Positions 1 to 12,232 are shown, numbered from the stretch's first letter. The stretch: DNA of 64,000 nt from Chelonoidis abingdonii (GCF_003597395.2 NC_133770.1:294079172-294143171), one strand, 5' to 3'. Program-made: numbers and translations. The notes: a model not told the origin generated them from the letters alone.

Positions 1-1963
1 GATTGGCATTAAAGGAGGTAACCAGGTGGAGAGGGGCGCTACATCAGGACTGATGGAAGACTAAATGTCAGCAGGAAGCCACCATCTCAGTGAGTAGAAT
101 AGCAGTTGGTGGCCGTCCCTGAAGGAGTTTCACGAAGAAAGCTGATAACTGTGGGGTTGGCACAATGGTCTTCCATCTATTGGACCGTGAAAACACTCAC
201 CGAGATAGCTACAGCCAGCAGTCAGCATGTGGCAAGAGTGCCTGATAAATAGCTCAGTGCTCTGTGGTTAGGACTTGCTGCCCATTGAAGAAATGGGGGA
301 GCTTCTCTCTCTTTAAGGAGAGCACAGGTGCTAGAGAGGGACTTCTGGCTGAACTCCCTCTGGGACCCTTCTGCACACACTGAGTCTGGCTTTGTGCATG
401 TGTTATGGAAACTCTCATGGGTCTCCTGGTAGAACAAATTCTAAAGCACTTCAGCAGGCTGCAGGCAGCCATGGAAAATACAGAGGCACAAAGCGGGCCA
501 GAGAGAGGTCTGACAGGAGGACGGGGAGTGGTATTTGAGTTTATTTTGTCTTTAGGCCAGTTGCCAAGAGACATGGAGTCTGTCTTCCCAGTTCACATCT
601 TGATTGCCACTTGCATTTTTTTTCCTCCGTGTACTGCCCATGCAACCTGACACCTGCTGCCAAACCCTGCCATGCACTCCCCCATGCAACCTGTTTCCCC
701 ATTGCCAGAACCTCTGGCATGCAGACCCCAGGCAAATCCCATTCCCCATGGCTGGAACTGCCTCCCACCCCCAGTCACTGCAATGTACTCCTGTGTCTTT
801 TGCCTAGTCTACAACCAGGAGGAGGGGCAGCAAGTGAAGCACCCCCAGAGCAGACAGAAAGGGTGAGATAAGCAGGCTGGGGGAAGGAGTGAATGGGTGC
901 TGAGAGAGAAAGGCAGTCTTCGGGGAGGGAAGGAGGGCTGGCCAGTTCTCGTGCCTCTGCACTCGGGCTTAAAGAGCCACGATATCAGATTAATTCCCAG
1001 TTCTGCAATCAGTGCTAGGAGAGGCCCTGCCTATTATCTAGTAGCTGTATTTCTCTCTGAGTCATCCCACGCTCAGCCAGACAGGGGAAGAGAGACCTTG
1101 TAAATCAGAGGGTGAGCAGAGCATTGCTGGGCTGTTTAAGACCTGAGCCAATTTTACAGGGTTCTTTTTTTCATATATGTGTATATATATATATTATAGT
1201 ACCACAGACCTTTATGGGGCCCAATGTAATGATTGCCTGGAAACAGAGCAGAGCACAGAGGAATAGCACAAAAGACTTCTCTGGGCTGCATCTGGAACAC
1301 CTCTGACCGTGCTGCCAGAGGGAAGATAGCAGAGCAGAGGAGCGTTTCTCTCCCGTCACAACTGACAGCAGACACAATCGAGGAGGAAAGCACCCATCCT
1401 CTGGAAGCTGGAATCCTGTCCACGCAAACAGCCGCCTGCACACAAGAGTAATTTTTCTTGGATGTGTTTCCCCCATTCTTGGAGTGGAAAAAATTCCCCT
1501 GCATTCAGGTGGATGGAAGACGAAAGCTTGGCCTACCAGGCCAGCCTTGAGCAGAAAGCCCTGCATAAGGAGAGCACTAATGGGCTCCCACTAAGCAAAG
1601 GCTGAGTGATTGGGGAAAGGAGAGGAATGAATACTGGGGGGGAGGGGGGGAGAGGGGTGGACAAGAAGTTCTCAATCTTGAGATCTATTTGGCTATGAAA
1701 TTGTCCCACCTAGAGAAGCAACAGGAACTGCATTCCTTGAGACAGTTGAAATAGCCTGGAGAATACCCTGTAGGGAAGAAGCCTGGCTCAAGATGAATGT
1801 GGACTGAAGTGGGACTTCCCCATGTATTTCACAGAGTGGATCACAGCTTCTCTGGGATCCACAGTGGAAGATGCTATAGAAGGGCAAAGTGGTTCCAGTG
1901 TATGAACAGTGAGCAGCACAACAGACTTGCTCCAAGTCTAATGTGTCGTGGGTGCTTTGTTTT
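1..1963. other. Intronic sequence, nothing recognised
   Basis: This should be intron 3' of the third ankyrin exon on the minus strand. I searched that strand for a further ankyrin repeat and found none. A short TA-rich run lies at 1,172-1,198 and a G-rich run near 1,636-1,660. Confidence 0.4.
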
Positions 1964-2135
1964 CATAGAATATCAGGGCTGGAAGGGACCTCATCTAGTC
2001 CAACTCCCTGCTCAAAGCAGGACCAATCCCCAGGCAGATTTTTACCCAAGATCTCTAAATGGCCCCCTCAAGGATTGAACTCACAATCCTGGGTTTAGCA
2101 GGCCAATGCTCAAACCACTGAGCTATCCCTCCCCC
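1964..2135 (-). mobile_element. Turtle tRNA-head SINE (Cry type)
   Basis: On the minus strand the copy starts with GGGGGAGGGATAGCTCAG, a tRNA-like A box. It has a B-box-like GAGTTCAATCC and ends in the CR1-like tail that reads TTCTATG. It is nearly full length and lies about 170 bases 3' of the third ankyrin exon in that gene's orientation. Confidence 0.85.
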
Positions 2136-2303
2136 TCACCAATATTTTTGCCAATATCTGTTTTAAATGAACGGTGGCAGTAGGTCAAGAACCGGTCTCA
2201 GGCACGGCCCCTTTGGGAATGACCATTCAGCTGAAAAAACGGAAGTGGAGACTTCAAGGGCAACAACGCTCCCCCCTACCATGCCCCCAATATGTGCACA
2301 TAC

Positions 2304-2402
2304 CCCTCCGGGGACGTTGGAATCTGCCTTTCCAGCCAGCAGGAGCCGGATGATCTCCTCCTTCGAGTGGGCAGCAGCCACATGTAAAGCATTTCGGCCA
2401 TT
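2304..2402 (-). CDS. TRPN1/NOMPC-like protein, third coding exon (ankyrin repeat)
   Basis: This exon has 33 codons, with acceptor CCTTCCAG above 2,402 and donor GTATGT at 2,303, phase 0 at both ends. The product starts NGRNALHVAAAHSKEEII and continues RLLLAGKADSNVPGG. It is a textbook ankyrin repeat: G..ALH.AA, a helix, then LL..GAD-like. The ending 'PGG' sits where NOMPC has a short Gly-Gly linker before its next repeat. A pyrimidine-rich tract precedes the acceptor. The 9.98 kb intron before it holds several solo LTRs and CR1 pieces but the joined frame stays open. The next exon is not visible between 1 and 2,303 and presumably lies further left, so the channel's remaining repeats and membrane part are outside this window. 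Confidence 0.83.
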
Positions 2403-2659
2403 CTGGAAGGGGTCGGAGAAAGAGCAATTAGCAACATGCCTTAAAAACCTCAGCAGCAGCAGCTGACATTGCCAGTGTAGTTTCAACTAGTCGGTCCTGC
2501 CGGGATGGGTTTCCTCTCTCAACCAACAGGTGCTGAAAGGTGCCAGATGGGCAGCCCACCAGCATGAAGAGCTCTGTTTATCCACTGAAAAGGCTCAGTA
2601 TAGAGACATCTTTCCTACCCAGCTTTGCTAACCTGCCTCAACACTGGCCTGGAGGGACC

Positions 2660-2866
2660 ATCTGTCAGGCTGTGTCTGTGCATTAACCTTGAATGGTGTC
2701 TTGCAACATGTGTTAACTCCTTCTGCTTAAGTCTGTTCCACCTTGTGATTAGCTGTGAAACCTTCCCCAGACCTGAAGAAGAGTTCTGTGTAGCTTGAAA
2801 GCTGGTCCCTCTCACCAACAGAAGTTGGTTCAATCACAGGTATTACCTCACCCACCTTGACTGTCT
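2660..2866 (+). mobile_element. Penelope-like 3' end (old copy)
   Basis: It contains CTGAAGAAGAGTTCTGTGTA, GCTTGAAAGCTGGTC and CACCAACAGAAGTTGGTTCAA, the layout of an old amniote repeat whose tail resembles the Penelope end seen at 51,700. Family assignment is from recall and tentative. Confidence 0.5.
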
Positions 2867-4210
2867 CTCTAGGCATTTATGTCGCAGTCATCACTGTGAT
2901 ATCTGAGCACCTGACATTGTACCTCAGGATGGAAGGGTAGTTTAGTCTCCACCCCATGCAGGGAAGCAAGTATTGAAGTCTCTACTAATTAGCGGGACAG
3001 TTGAGGATCGCAAATTGTGCAGTGGGGACATCTGTCAACAGGGAATAAGACAGAGAGCTCCAAGCTCAAACAGTTGGCAGATGAAAACTAGTTTGAGTCC
3101 GTTCTGACCTGGGACAGATTTCAACCACCTAGAGGCTTAAGCCCTGAGCCCTGCTTGCAAAAAAGCAACCTGTGGTGCATGCTTACTGAGAGCCTCCCAG
3201 CTTTCAGAGCCATCACCAGAACTGCATTAAAACCCGAAGTTACAGGTCCAGGAACTCTCTACAGTGGTTTAGCCAGCCAAGCATCTCAGTTGTTAACAAT
3301 GATATCAGACAACCAGAGATATTAGTTCCATAACTGGCAATTCTACCAATCAATGTCCTGAATACAATGCCCTCCCCCTGCAACAACACAACAAAAACCC
3401 AATCCCAACCCACAGTGTCTCCACATGGATGATTTAGAAATCACCAATCACAGCTATTGCTAATAAAAATAATTGACTGGTGGCCAACCAGCTAACAGAG
3501 AGGAAAATCTCTCTTACGGAAAAACTATCTCAAGAACTGAGCTGTTAGACAAAGATCATCTGGGCAAATTTCCACACTGCAATAAATAAATAAGACCCTG
3601 TCGCCCTTTTATAGCACCCTTCACCCAAGGACCTCCAAGGCCCCTGAATTTAGCAAATCACTTAAGTATTAAGACCCATTGAAGGCAGCGAGATTGAAGC
3701 ACATGCTTGAGTGCTTTGCTGAATCAGGGCCTGTGCACTCAAACGTTCACTGACTTAGCCTATGAAAACAAGGTAGTCCAATGGCCCCTCCTTGTCGCTT
3801 AGCTAAAGAAAATGGATTCAAAACCACTTTTCTAATGTATGGGCTTTATTAACCACCTCCAATAACTGATAACTAATACGATCACAAAACACATCATCAG
3901 ATAACTACCTCTAAACTTAACATACCCTGTCTAACTCACAATGAGACAACCAAAGAGAAAAGAAACTCACCAGACAACCATTATATGAATATCAAATAAA
4001 TCAATGCTCCTCATCCCAAATCTACCAAATATCCTGAGACAATGGGCTTTTTTATTTATTGCCATTGCCAATCCCCAAATTAAAATACCTTATTAAGGTC
4101 ACTAAATTACTTACAAAATAAAGGGTCTGTGCCAACAGTCTACATAAGCTCAAGGGTTTCAGATCTCATCGTCCAATTGGGGCATTTCCTAAATTCTCAG
4201 ACCACAGGAG
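2867..4210. other. Non-coding stretch with faint old repeat
   Basis: There is no gene. A short piece near 3,690-3,740 (GCACATGCTTGAGTGCTTTG) matches the style of an old amniote interspersed repeat. The rest is AT-rich intron with nothing I can name. Confidence 0.35.
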
Positions 4211-4215
4211 CCATC

Positions 4216-4888
4216 TGTGATGAACTAGAAACGTTCTTAATGTTTTCTCTGAATACTGTGTTGGTGCCTCAGTGTCCCCATGGCAGTTCTTAAGTATCTG
4301 GCAGAGCAAAGGGCCAGTGCACCTAAGTGCCTGACATTCTGTCTCCTAGCAACTGATGGCCTGGGCCCCTCTCCTGCAAAGGTGCCAGCTGAAGGTGTTG
4401 GAGACAAAGGGATCAGGTGACCTCCTGGCCCGAGAAAGGAGCTGAGCAGAGAGGAGGGGCTGGAGGAGATTGTTAGTCTGGAGCAGGCTGGGGACAAGAA
4501 GTGAAGTGCAGACCTGGGGGTCTGGCTCACTGATCCCCAGAATGGACCCGACCGAGGGGTCCGGTTCGCTATATCTACAAGCTCTGTGTTAGACACTGTT
4601 CCTGCCATCGAATAAACCTCTGTTTTACTGGCTGGCTGAGAGTCACATCTGACTGCGAAGTGGGGGTGCAGGACCCTGTGGCTTCCCCAGGACCCCGCAG
4701 GGGTGGGCTCACTGTGGGAAGCGCACGGAGGGGCAGAGGATGCTGAATGCTCCAAGGAGAGACCAAGGAGGTGAAGATGTGTAAGCTTCTTGCCCTGAAC
4801 AAGTCTGCTCCAAGGGAGGAGGCTCCCCAAAGTCCTGACAGGCTTTGTGAGGACCAGTTCCAGAGCATCGCCTGGTGACTCCGTGGCA
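4216..4888 (+). mobile_element. Solo LTR with 5-bp target duplication
   Basis: The LTR starts TGTGATGAACTAG and ends CCGTGGCA, with AATAAA at 4,611-4,616. It is flanked by CCATC at 4,211-4,215 and again at 4,889-4,893, the 5-base target duplication expected for an LTR retroelement. No internal coding region accompanies it, so it is a recombined solo LTR. Confidence 0.8.
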
Positions 4889-4963
4889 CCATCCAGTCCC
4901 TGTGTGTGCCAAATGTAGGGATTGTCTTCACTACGGGCTAAATCAGCACCTCTGTGAACCTTC

Positions 4964-5103
4964 CTTAGAGATTTTTAAGGTCAGGCTTGACAAAGCCCTG
5001 GCTGAGATGATTTAGTTGGGAATTGGTCCTGTTTTGAGCAGGGGGTTGGACTAGATGACCTCCTGAGGTCCCTTCCAACCCTGATATTCTATGATTCTAT
5101 GAT
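4964..5103 (+). mobile_element. CR1 LINE 3' end
   Basis: It reads GGTTGGACTAGATGACCTCC and then ends in repeats of ATTCTATG, the typical CR1 3' tail. It is a short, 5'-truncated copy. Confidence 0.85.
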
Positions 5104-5520
5104 TCATGCAGTGGCATCGATTCAGTGGCTCTGCTGAAGACGCAATAATGGGCGATGGGTGAGCGCTCTCCCGTTAACTTATGTAAGCAGAGTCAGGATG
5201 AGCTGTACCCTGACATCTGATGGTGAATTATGGGAAGTGTGGAAAGAATATCCGGAATGTGAAATCTCAACTATTTGCATAGGCATGCCTACCCCATCCC
5301 AGACTGCCGAGCTGTGGGACTGCTTTGTGACAGAAATGACTCAACCTCAGTTGGGTGGTACTTTCTAGACAAGGGACATGGGTTCCAAAACCCAGTGAAT
5401 GGAGAGAGATTGGGGATAGGTATTTGTGCCTGGTGGTGCAGGTGCCTTGTGGAGCCAGAAGCACCAGTTGCACCCCCTCCTCTCTCCACTGTGGAATGTC
5501 AGAGTTGATTTTTTTATTCC
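5104..5520. other. Unclassified spacer
   Basis: No gene or repeat recognised between a CR1 tail and an LTR. Confidence 0.3.
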
Positions 5521-6447
5521 CTTAAGACTCTAGATACAGGTTACTGAACTGAACTCACTTTGGGCTAATGGTGCACTAGCACTGGGCTCCCCTATTATGT
5601 GCTGAAATCACTAAGAGATGAAATCACAAAAGAGCTGAAATTACTGAGCTGGGAGCACTGAGTACTGTGCTAACTAGTGGGGGAGCCTGAAGCTATACTG
5701 TGGAACAGAGCAGCTGGCGGAGTGGAGCAGTTTATGGGGATGGCAGGAGCGGACCACAGGACAGCTGGTGGAATGGAGCAGCTGGCAGAGCGGAGTAGCT
5801 GTGGGGCGTGTGGAGCAGCCCACAGAGCGAGCGGAGCCGAGCAGTTTGCTGGGACAACTGGAGCAGCTCACGAGGCAGCTGGTGGAGCGGAGCAGTTTGT
5901 GAGGACGGCCGGAGGAGCAGAGTGGAGCGGCTGGTAAGGCGGAGCAGTTCGTGGAGAAGGCGGAAGCAGAACCCACGGAGAGGCAGGGCAGTTGGCCCTG
6001 GACCACGTAAGGTGCCCCTTTCACCCAGGCTGGGGGGAGGGACCTCTACAGATAGACTCTTGAATTCTGGGGTGGCATTGACCAGAGACTTTTGGGTTGT
6101 TGGACTTTGGAGTGATTGGACTTAAGACCCTAAGGGGAAAAGGACATTGCCAAATGTACTTGGGGGGGTGGTTATGGTTTGTGTTATAACTCTGTTTGTG
6201 GTGTTTCTCCAATGGGATGCCGCATTGTTTCCTTCCTTTATTAAAAAGATTTCGCTACACTCAGACTCCGTGCTTGCGAGAGGGGAAGTATTGCCTCCTA
6301 GAGGCTCCCAGGGGGGTGTGGTATGTAAGTGTCCCAGGTCACTGGGTGGGGGCTCGAGCCGGTTATGCATGGTGTTATTGAAACGGAACCCCTGGATACT
6401 GAACCCGGCCCTTGTTGCTGCCAACTCAGAGGGGGAGAAGGTTTACA
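5521..6447 (+). mobile_element. Solo LTR with an internal GC-rich minisatellite
   Basis: This looks like a turtle LTR ending AAGGTTTACA. Its right flank is CTTAA (6,448-6,452) and the same five bases occur at 5,521-5,525, which would put the true start at about 5,526. The first bases there are not TG, so the start is uncertain. A TTTATTAAAAAG stretch near 6,236 may serve its poly(A) site. Confidence 0.55.
5700..5960 (+). repeat. Degenerate minisatellite inside the LTR
   Basis: A unit like GAGCAGCTGGCGGAG followed by GGAGCAGTTT recurs at irregular 30-45 base spacing. Long open frames across it on either strand are products of the repeat. Confidence 0.6.
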
Positions 6448-6452
6448 CTTAA

Positions 6453-6632
6453 TTAATCTACCTCAATGAGAGGCGGAAGCTACGTCAATGGGAGAGCGTC
6501 TCCCGTCGACATAGAACGGTGTAGGTACCACTTCATGTCAACGTAAGCTACACTGACTTAAGTTACATAACTTACGTACTTTAACTAGAGTAACTGACAT
6601 TGACTTACAGGATAAGTGTAGAAAAGGCCTCA
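6453..6632. mobile_element. Fragment of a hAT-type MITE
   Basis: It contains GAGAGGCGGAAGCTACGTC and GAGCGTCTCCCGTCGAC, a short palindromic block seen in turtle hAT non-autonomous elements, and ends near AAGTGTAGAAAAGGCC. Assignment is from recall. Confidence 0.4.
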
Positions 6633-6884
6633 GTATTAAGCATTTTATCCCTCCGCTGGCCACCTGGCTGCCTGGAGCTTGACTTTCTCTCCTTAATATA
6701 GTAATGTTTTGTAATTGCAGCTGCAGTATGAGAGCCAGGGAAGTCAGGATCCCTCTCAGCTTGATGGGCCCGGGTTGTTCAAAACAGCCTGGCATGGAAC
6801 CATAGGTCTCCTCAATGGAAAGGACAACTTTGCTGCATTAGGTTTGCAGGGCAAGCTCAGGCCCTTGGGATGAATCTGCACTAA

Positions 6885-7130
6885 CAACAACATCATCTAA
6901 CTCTTATACAGGGCGTTTCATCCCTAGACCTCAAAGCGCTGTACTAAAGAAGCCAGTATCATGATCCCCATTTACAGATGTGGACACTGAGGCACGGAGA
7001 GGTTAAAGTAGCATTCCCAACGTCGCCCAGCAGACCAGTAGCAGAACTGGGATTAGAACCTAGGTCTGGCTCCCAGTTCAGTGCTCTGAGCAATATGCTA
7101 GGCACGAGAAGGCGTTTCCTATATACTCAA
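6885..7130 (-). mobile_element. MIR-like CORE-SINE
   Basis: Reading the minus strand gives the MIR-style order: a tRNA-like head, then the complement of CAGATGTGGACACTGAGGCA, then the complement of CTCAAAGCGCTGTAC. It is an old, diverged copy. Confidence 0.6.
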
Positions 7131-7461
7131 AGGCAGAGTGTGACAGAAAAATGGCCTAATAATCCTCATCCTCAGGACTCCCAAGATCATCTCTCTCTCC
7201 CTCCCTCTGAACAGGACACAGCCTTAACTGTCTCGATAGCCTCCTATTGCTTTCCCCCAGTACCAGCATTAACTGGAAAAAATCCATCTTCCCTGAGGGA
7301 AGCTTCACTTTTTCTTCTAGCTGCCTCCTCCTCCTCCTCTGCCACCAGCCCCTTTGCCTGCTCCCACTGCCAGCCGACTCTGGGCTAGCCTCAGGAGTTG
7401 TGCCCTGCCTGCATGTTGCTGCTTCCAGATCGAGGGGAAGGTGAAAACCCGGCACTGAGAC

Positions 7462-8214
7462 AGCCAGGTCAGGAAATTCAATCTAGACAAATGCAAAGTA
7501 CTATGCGAGGCAGGAAACATCAACTGCAGAACTGCAGCCTGGGGAATATCTGGCTGGGCAGTAGTGCCGTTGAAAAGTTCTGCGGGTTATAGTGGATCAC
7601 AAATTGAACATAAGCCAAGAATGCGATGCAATTGCAAAAAGGCTGACTATCACTCTGGGGATGTATTGGCAGGGGTGCCATGTGTAAGACGTGGGCAGTA
7701 GCTGCTCCACTCCACTCTGCGCTGATGAGGCCACAGCTGGAGCACGGTGTCCAGTTCTGGGTGTCACATTTTAAGAAAGATGTGGACAAAGTGGAGAGTC
7801 CAAAGGCGAGCAGCACAAAAGATAAAAAGTTTATAAAACCTGACCTATGAGAAAAAAAGATTGGGGCAGGGGGGCTGATAACAGTCTTCAAATACATTAA
7901 GGGCTGTTATAAGGAGGATGGTGATCAATTGCTCTCCATTCAAGGTAGGACAAGAAATAATGGGTTTAGGCTGCAGCAAGGCAGATTTAGGTTAAATATT
8001 AGGAAAAACTTTCTAACTACAAAAGGAGTTAAGCTCTGCAAGAGACGTCAAAGGGAGGTTGTGGAATCCCCGTCATTGAGGCTTTTTTTAAGAACATGTT
8101 GGACAGACACCTGTTGGGGATGATCTAGGTTTCCTTGGTCCTGCCTCAGTGCAGGAGGCTGGACTGGATGACTTCTTGAGGTCCCTTCCAGCCCGACATT
8201 TCTCTGATTCTATG
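7462..8214 (+). mobile_element. CR1 LINE, 3' part with end of ORF2
   Basis: Plus-strand CR1 covers the end of the reverse transcriptase ORF (AAATTCAATCTAGACAAATG onward), the segment GCAAGGCAGATTTAGGTTAA, and the 3' end GAGGTCCCTTCCAGCCC with TGATTCTATG. The frame is broken several times. Confidence 0.85.
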
Positions 8215-8930
8215 TCAGGAATGGGACAATGGGAAGTTGAGTGGTTCTGGGTGAGAAAGAGGAAAAGTGGTGACAGAAAGAGGGAACAAATGGAAAGCAA
8301 GGAGAAACTGAGGGAGACACTCCAGGAATAACCTCTTGTAATGCCCAGTGGCCGAGGATGGCTAGGGGACAGCCTGGAGCAGTAGTCAAGTGTTTGTGGG
8401 TGCTGGGGTAGTTGGACTGTTGATCGGTATCAGAAACGGAGTGGGACAATGGTCAGAGTTCGCACTGCGGTCAGTAGCTGGAAGATCCAGTCTGAGGGGC
8501 AGGGTCAGTGGGTTGGGAAGGGAAGGTCAGGCAAGTCGGTAGGGTCAGGGGAGGCAGTCTAGTCAGCAGGCAACAATCTGTTGCTCAGACAACTTCTTCT
8601 TCCTGTTGGAGCCTTTATATGGTCCAGGCACCCAATGAGTGCGCTGCCTGTCCATCCAATCACGGCTTCTGTGGTCGGTAGGCCTTTAGCACTAAGGTTG
8701 TTGGGGAGGAGAAGCGGGTTCAGTGCACCGCCATAGTACAGCCACTATGGTTGTTGCCTAAGGACCTGGCAGGCCTGGGCTCAGTAATGAGGCCCTCAGT
8801 AGAGGGAGCCCAAATCCTCACGGGAACCTTGGCTCTGAAGTGAGCCTCTGCTTCCTCCTCCAGGGGGCTGGCTGCATTTTGTTGTTTACTGGTGAGTGGT
8901 CAAGGACTAGCACAACTCTGGGCAGTAAAA
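8215..8930. other. Unclassified, possibly an old LTR
   Basis: GGTCAG-rich sequence at 8,450-8,560 and a TTTATATGG at 8,613 recall a decayed LTR read on the minus strand, but I cannot fix boundaries. No gene is seen. Confidence 0.25.
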
Positions 8931-8934
8931 GCAT

Positions 8935-9062
8935 GTTGGCTGCTATTATTTATTATGTATATTATGATAGCACCCAAGAATCAGCGCCCCTGGCGCTAGG
9001 GATGGAACAAACAGATAGACATTCCCTACCCAAGAGAGCTTACAATCTAAATGTACAACTAT
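8935..9062 (+). repeat. Old CR1/L3-like interspersed repeat
   Basis: TATTATTTATTATGTATATT is followed by GATAGCACCCAAGAATCAG and ends GAGCTTACAATCTAA. This is a common amniote repeat; a second copy lies at 28,745. Confidence 0.5.
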
Positions 9063-10165
9063 AGCGAACAGGTGGAGACAGGCAGACAGATGAGGGAAAC
9101 AATGAGACCGCAGTGGCTGGCATGATGGGCAGCGATCTCAGCACAGCAGTGGCCTAACCGTCAAGTGCTTTGTAGGCCTCACAGGCAAAGGGTTGATATG
9201 GTCAAAGCAACAAACCGGGAAAAGGATCTTTGCGACAACCATTTGAGTGTCCTCACAGTCAAGACCCTCCCTGGCTTGTCCCCACCCTACCCATCATCTC
9301 TCATGAGATTTGTGATGGCCAGAGGGGAAGATGTCACCATAGATGAGTCGTAAGATGAGGAGGGCTTAGACAATGGCTCTAGCTGTGTGGACAGAGAGGA
9401 ACGGTTGGACCCTAGAAATGTGATGCAGAAGAAGCATGAGGAATTAGACATAGACTGGATGTGAGGTCATAAAGAGAGAAGAGTTGAAGAGGACGTCACG
9501 GTTACAGGCCTGAATAATGACAAGGATGGGGGTGTTTCTCGCAGCAACTGAGAAAGGCTTCTGACCTGGACTGTATCCAACACGACAGCTCCTGTAGTCC
9601 ATTACCATCAGTCCTCCCTTAGACCTCCCATCCTACAAGAAATGGCTCTTGACACCTCCCTCCCCCACCAAGGCTGTGCAAACCTCAAGAGAAATCTCCT
9701 TCCAAGGCAGCGCTTAAGGCTGGACTGTGAGATTTACTGTTGCTCCCAGGCCTGTTGTGGCACTTGAAGGCTCTTGTAGCAGAAGAAATGCCTCCAATGC
9801 ATCTTCCTGACGGACAACAGCTCGTGTGCTGCTGCAATAATAAGCTTGTCATTAGGCATGAAGGACTCTCGCCGGAGCGGCTTTGAATGATCACTCGGGC
9901 TGATACTGACAAACGTCGCTGAGAGGGGATTTGTCTAGCTGCTCTCTGCTCAACAGTCTGTGACGTTATTACACAGAGATAAGCTTGGTAAACGCTTGCC
10001 GTTATTCTTAAACCTGGTGCTAGATCTGCCTGACTGAGGCACAAGAAGTCATTTCCCTGACATACAACTCGTCTCTCTGTCCCTGCAATAGCTCAGGGCA
10101 GGGAGCTGCCTGTTTATTACGCGCTCACTTTTCTCTGACTTTTTTATTTCTGAGCTTGTTTACAG
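9063..10165. other. Intron sequence, nothing recognised
   Basis: It has no exon with splice sites on the minus strand and no clear repeat family. Confidence 0.3.
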
Positions 10166-10300
10166 GTAGCTGCGTAGTCTAGTGGATAGTGCACTGGTCT
10201 GGGAGTCAGGAGGTCCAATTCTCTAGTCCCCGCTCTGCTACTGACCTGCTAGGCGTTCCCGTGCAAGTCACTTCGCTTCCCACCCTTTGTCTGTCTTGTC
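10166..10300 (+). mobile_element. MIR-like CORE-SINE head
   Basis: GTCTAGTGGATAGTGCACTGG is followed by GAGTCAGGAGGTCC and CTCTGCTACTGACCTGCTAG. This is the tRNA-like head and start of the core of a MIR-type SINE. Confidence 0.65.
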
Positions 10301-10499
10301 AACACACAAACTTGCAGCAATTTTGGTTTAAGAACGCTGTACTTCAGTTTTGCTTAAACCTGTTCCTAATGGATTTTAATTGAACTCAACTGATCCTGGT
10401 TGGAGTGCTGTAGGAGTGCCTGGGATGCCTTTTGCACCTCACTTTAAAATCACACTTAAATTAATTTGGTGTAACTCTGTATGTGGACAAGCTCTTCAG

Positions 10500-10766
10500 T
10501 CATAAGCTTCTTAGCGCAGGAACTGGCTCTGACTACATATGCTTGTACAGTACCTAGCACACAGCGCCTAGCACCAGGTTATAAAAGATAAATAATACTT
10601 TCTGTTTGCCACACAGCACCTAGCACCTAGCACACAGCACCTAGCACCAGGTTATAAAAGATAAATAATACTTTCTGTTTGCCACCTAGCACACAGCACC
10701 TAGCACCTAGCACACAGTGCCTAGCACCAGGTTATAAAAGATAAATAATACTTTCTGTTTGCCACA
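10500..10766 (+). repeat. Three-copy tandem repeat grown from a SINE tail
   Basis: The block CAGGTTATAAAAGATAAATA followed by ATACTTTCTGTTTGCCAC occurs three times, with its GGTTAT at 10,577, 10,650 and 10,730 (periods 73 and 80). The spacer between copies is itself a short array of CACAGCACCTAG units. The ancestral piece, CAGTACCTAGCACACAGCGC, is a normal SINE tail. Confidence 0.85.
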
Positions 10767-11950
10767 AGTATTCAAAAGTTAATCTGTGTTGCCAAGTTGC
10801 AATTGGTCAGATAAAGTCACATGATATTGTTTCTGCTCCATGACTGGAAGAATGTGAGTGATTTTAGAATGAATACCAAGGTGTACGAATTTAAATGACT
10901 CTTTCTGGGAACACTCATAGGTGAAATCCACAGACATGCACAACAGGGAGTTTTGAGTGAGTGTGAGCTCTGGCTTTTTGGAGGTGGCAAACTGGGTGGC
11001 CTCTGTGAGGGCCCAGTGACAGGGGCTGGACAATGCAGAGGGGACGGCTTGGCGGAGACTCCAGACTGGAAGAGTTGTAAAGACGTCACCATACAAGGAG
11101 CAACCAGGCTGATGGACTCCAGGGTGAGGTCACTGTGCTAGTAGCAAGTTTCTGGTGGCAGGGCCCTGAGCCGAAGCTTCCTAGCACAGACGCACCCAGG
11201 GTCACAGCGCAGGTGGAGACACAACCCCTTACTGGTCTGGGTGAACCTCCAAATCATCACACCACTCATCTGCATCTTTAGGTGTTTAAATACCTTAGAA
11301 ACAAAGGGCCAGACTTTCATTGTACACCAGCCTTCCAAACCATAGCGCCCTCTCCCTCTGAGCAGGTGAACTGTGGACCTTTCACAAAAACATTTGAAAA
11401 ACGAAATACCCGAAACATTACCAGACATGATCCGGGCTTAAAAAGAGAGACACCCCACTGCTGTGGAGGGGAGTCCCATGTAACAAATGGCAGAGCCATG
11501 CAATATTTATCATGGACCCTTACCTCCTCCCCTCCCCAGCATATCTATAGACATACACAGATGTTTGTTTCTGTCCACGAATACATAACAAATAAAGGCC
11601 AATGCCTTGGACCAGATGACCTCCAGCTGGCACAAGCTGCCTGACTCCTTTAGTCATAGGCTTCAGAGATTAAAATGACCTATTGCTTACTCACATCTCT
11701 GCTACTACAGGATTATTCCCATCACAAACACTCCTCCCTGCTCCATCCAGTCCAGTCCTAGATGATTCATACCATGGAGTTTTCCTTAGGAGACTCTTCC
11801 AACATCTAATAGATTTTAACGCTAGGAAACATTTCCTGACGTCCCTCGTACGCTTTCCTAAACTTACGTTCAGTCCCTTGCTTTTTGCCATAAACAATTC
11901 CTCTCCCATCTCCAAGTCTATTTCATTCACATGCCCTCAGATGAAAGGCT
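10767..11950. other. Intron sequence, nothing recognised
   Basis: No exon or repeat family that I can name. The sequence looks unique. Confidence 0.3.
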
Positions 11951-11954
11951 GGGC

Positions 11955-12232
11955 TTGTTGTTTAGGCACTAGGGAGGTTCTCAGAAAACATAGGTTCAAA
12001 TCCCAACTCTGGTATCAGCTTGCTGTGTGCCCTTGAGCAAGTCACTTCATCTCTCCAGGCCTCAGTTCCCCACCTCTAAAATGGGGATTGCAGTTCTTCC
12101 TTTGTCATGCCTATGTAGCTACTCAGCTTGCTGAGCAGGGACTGTCTCTCACTAGGTGTTTGTACAGCACCCAGCACAATGGAGCCCTGACCTCACTTTG
12201 GTATTATCGTAATACAAACAATGAATAAGAGT
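11955..12232 (+). mobile_element. MIR-like CORE-SINE, nearly full length
   Basis: Head (GGCACTAGGGAGGTTCTCAG), core (CCTTGAGCAAGTCACTTCAT, AAAATGGGGATTGCAG) and tail (TTTGTACAGCACCCAGCACA) are all present in order. It lies about 150 bases from the second ankyrin exon. Confidence 0.75.

Noticed and set aside
1..2303. A fourth ankyrin exon
   Set aside because: No minus-strand frame shows an ankyrin pattern with splice sites in this stretch.
4237..4830. 197-codon minus-strand open frame
   Set aside because: It is antisense to a solo LTR with clear ends and target duplication; no protein family features.
5674..6024. Ser/Cys-rich open frames on both strands
   Set aside because: They come from the minisatellite in the LTR; the regular composition explains them.
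10560..10766. CRISPR-like array
   Set aside because: Units differ in spacing, spacers are repeats themselves, and the setting is a vertebrate intron.
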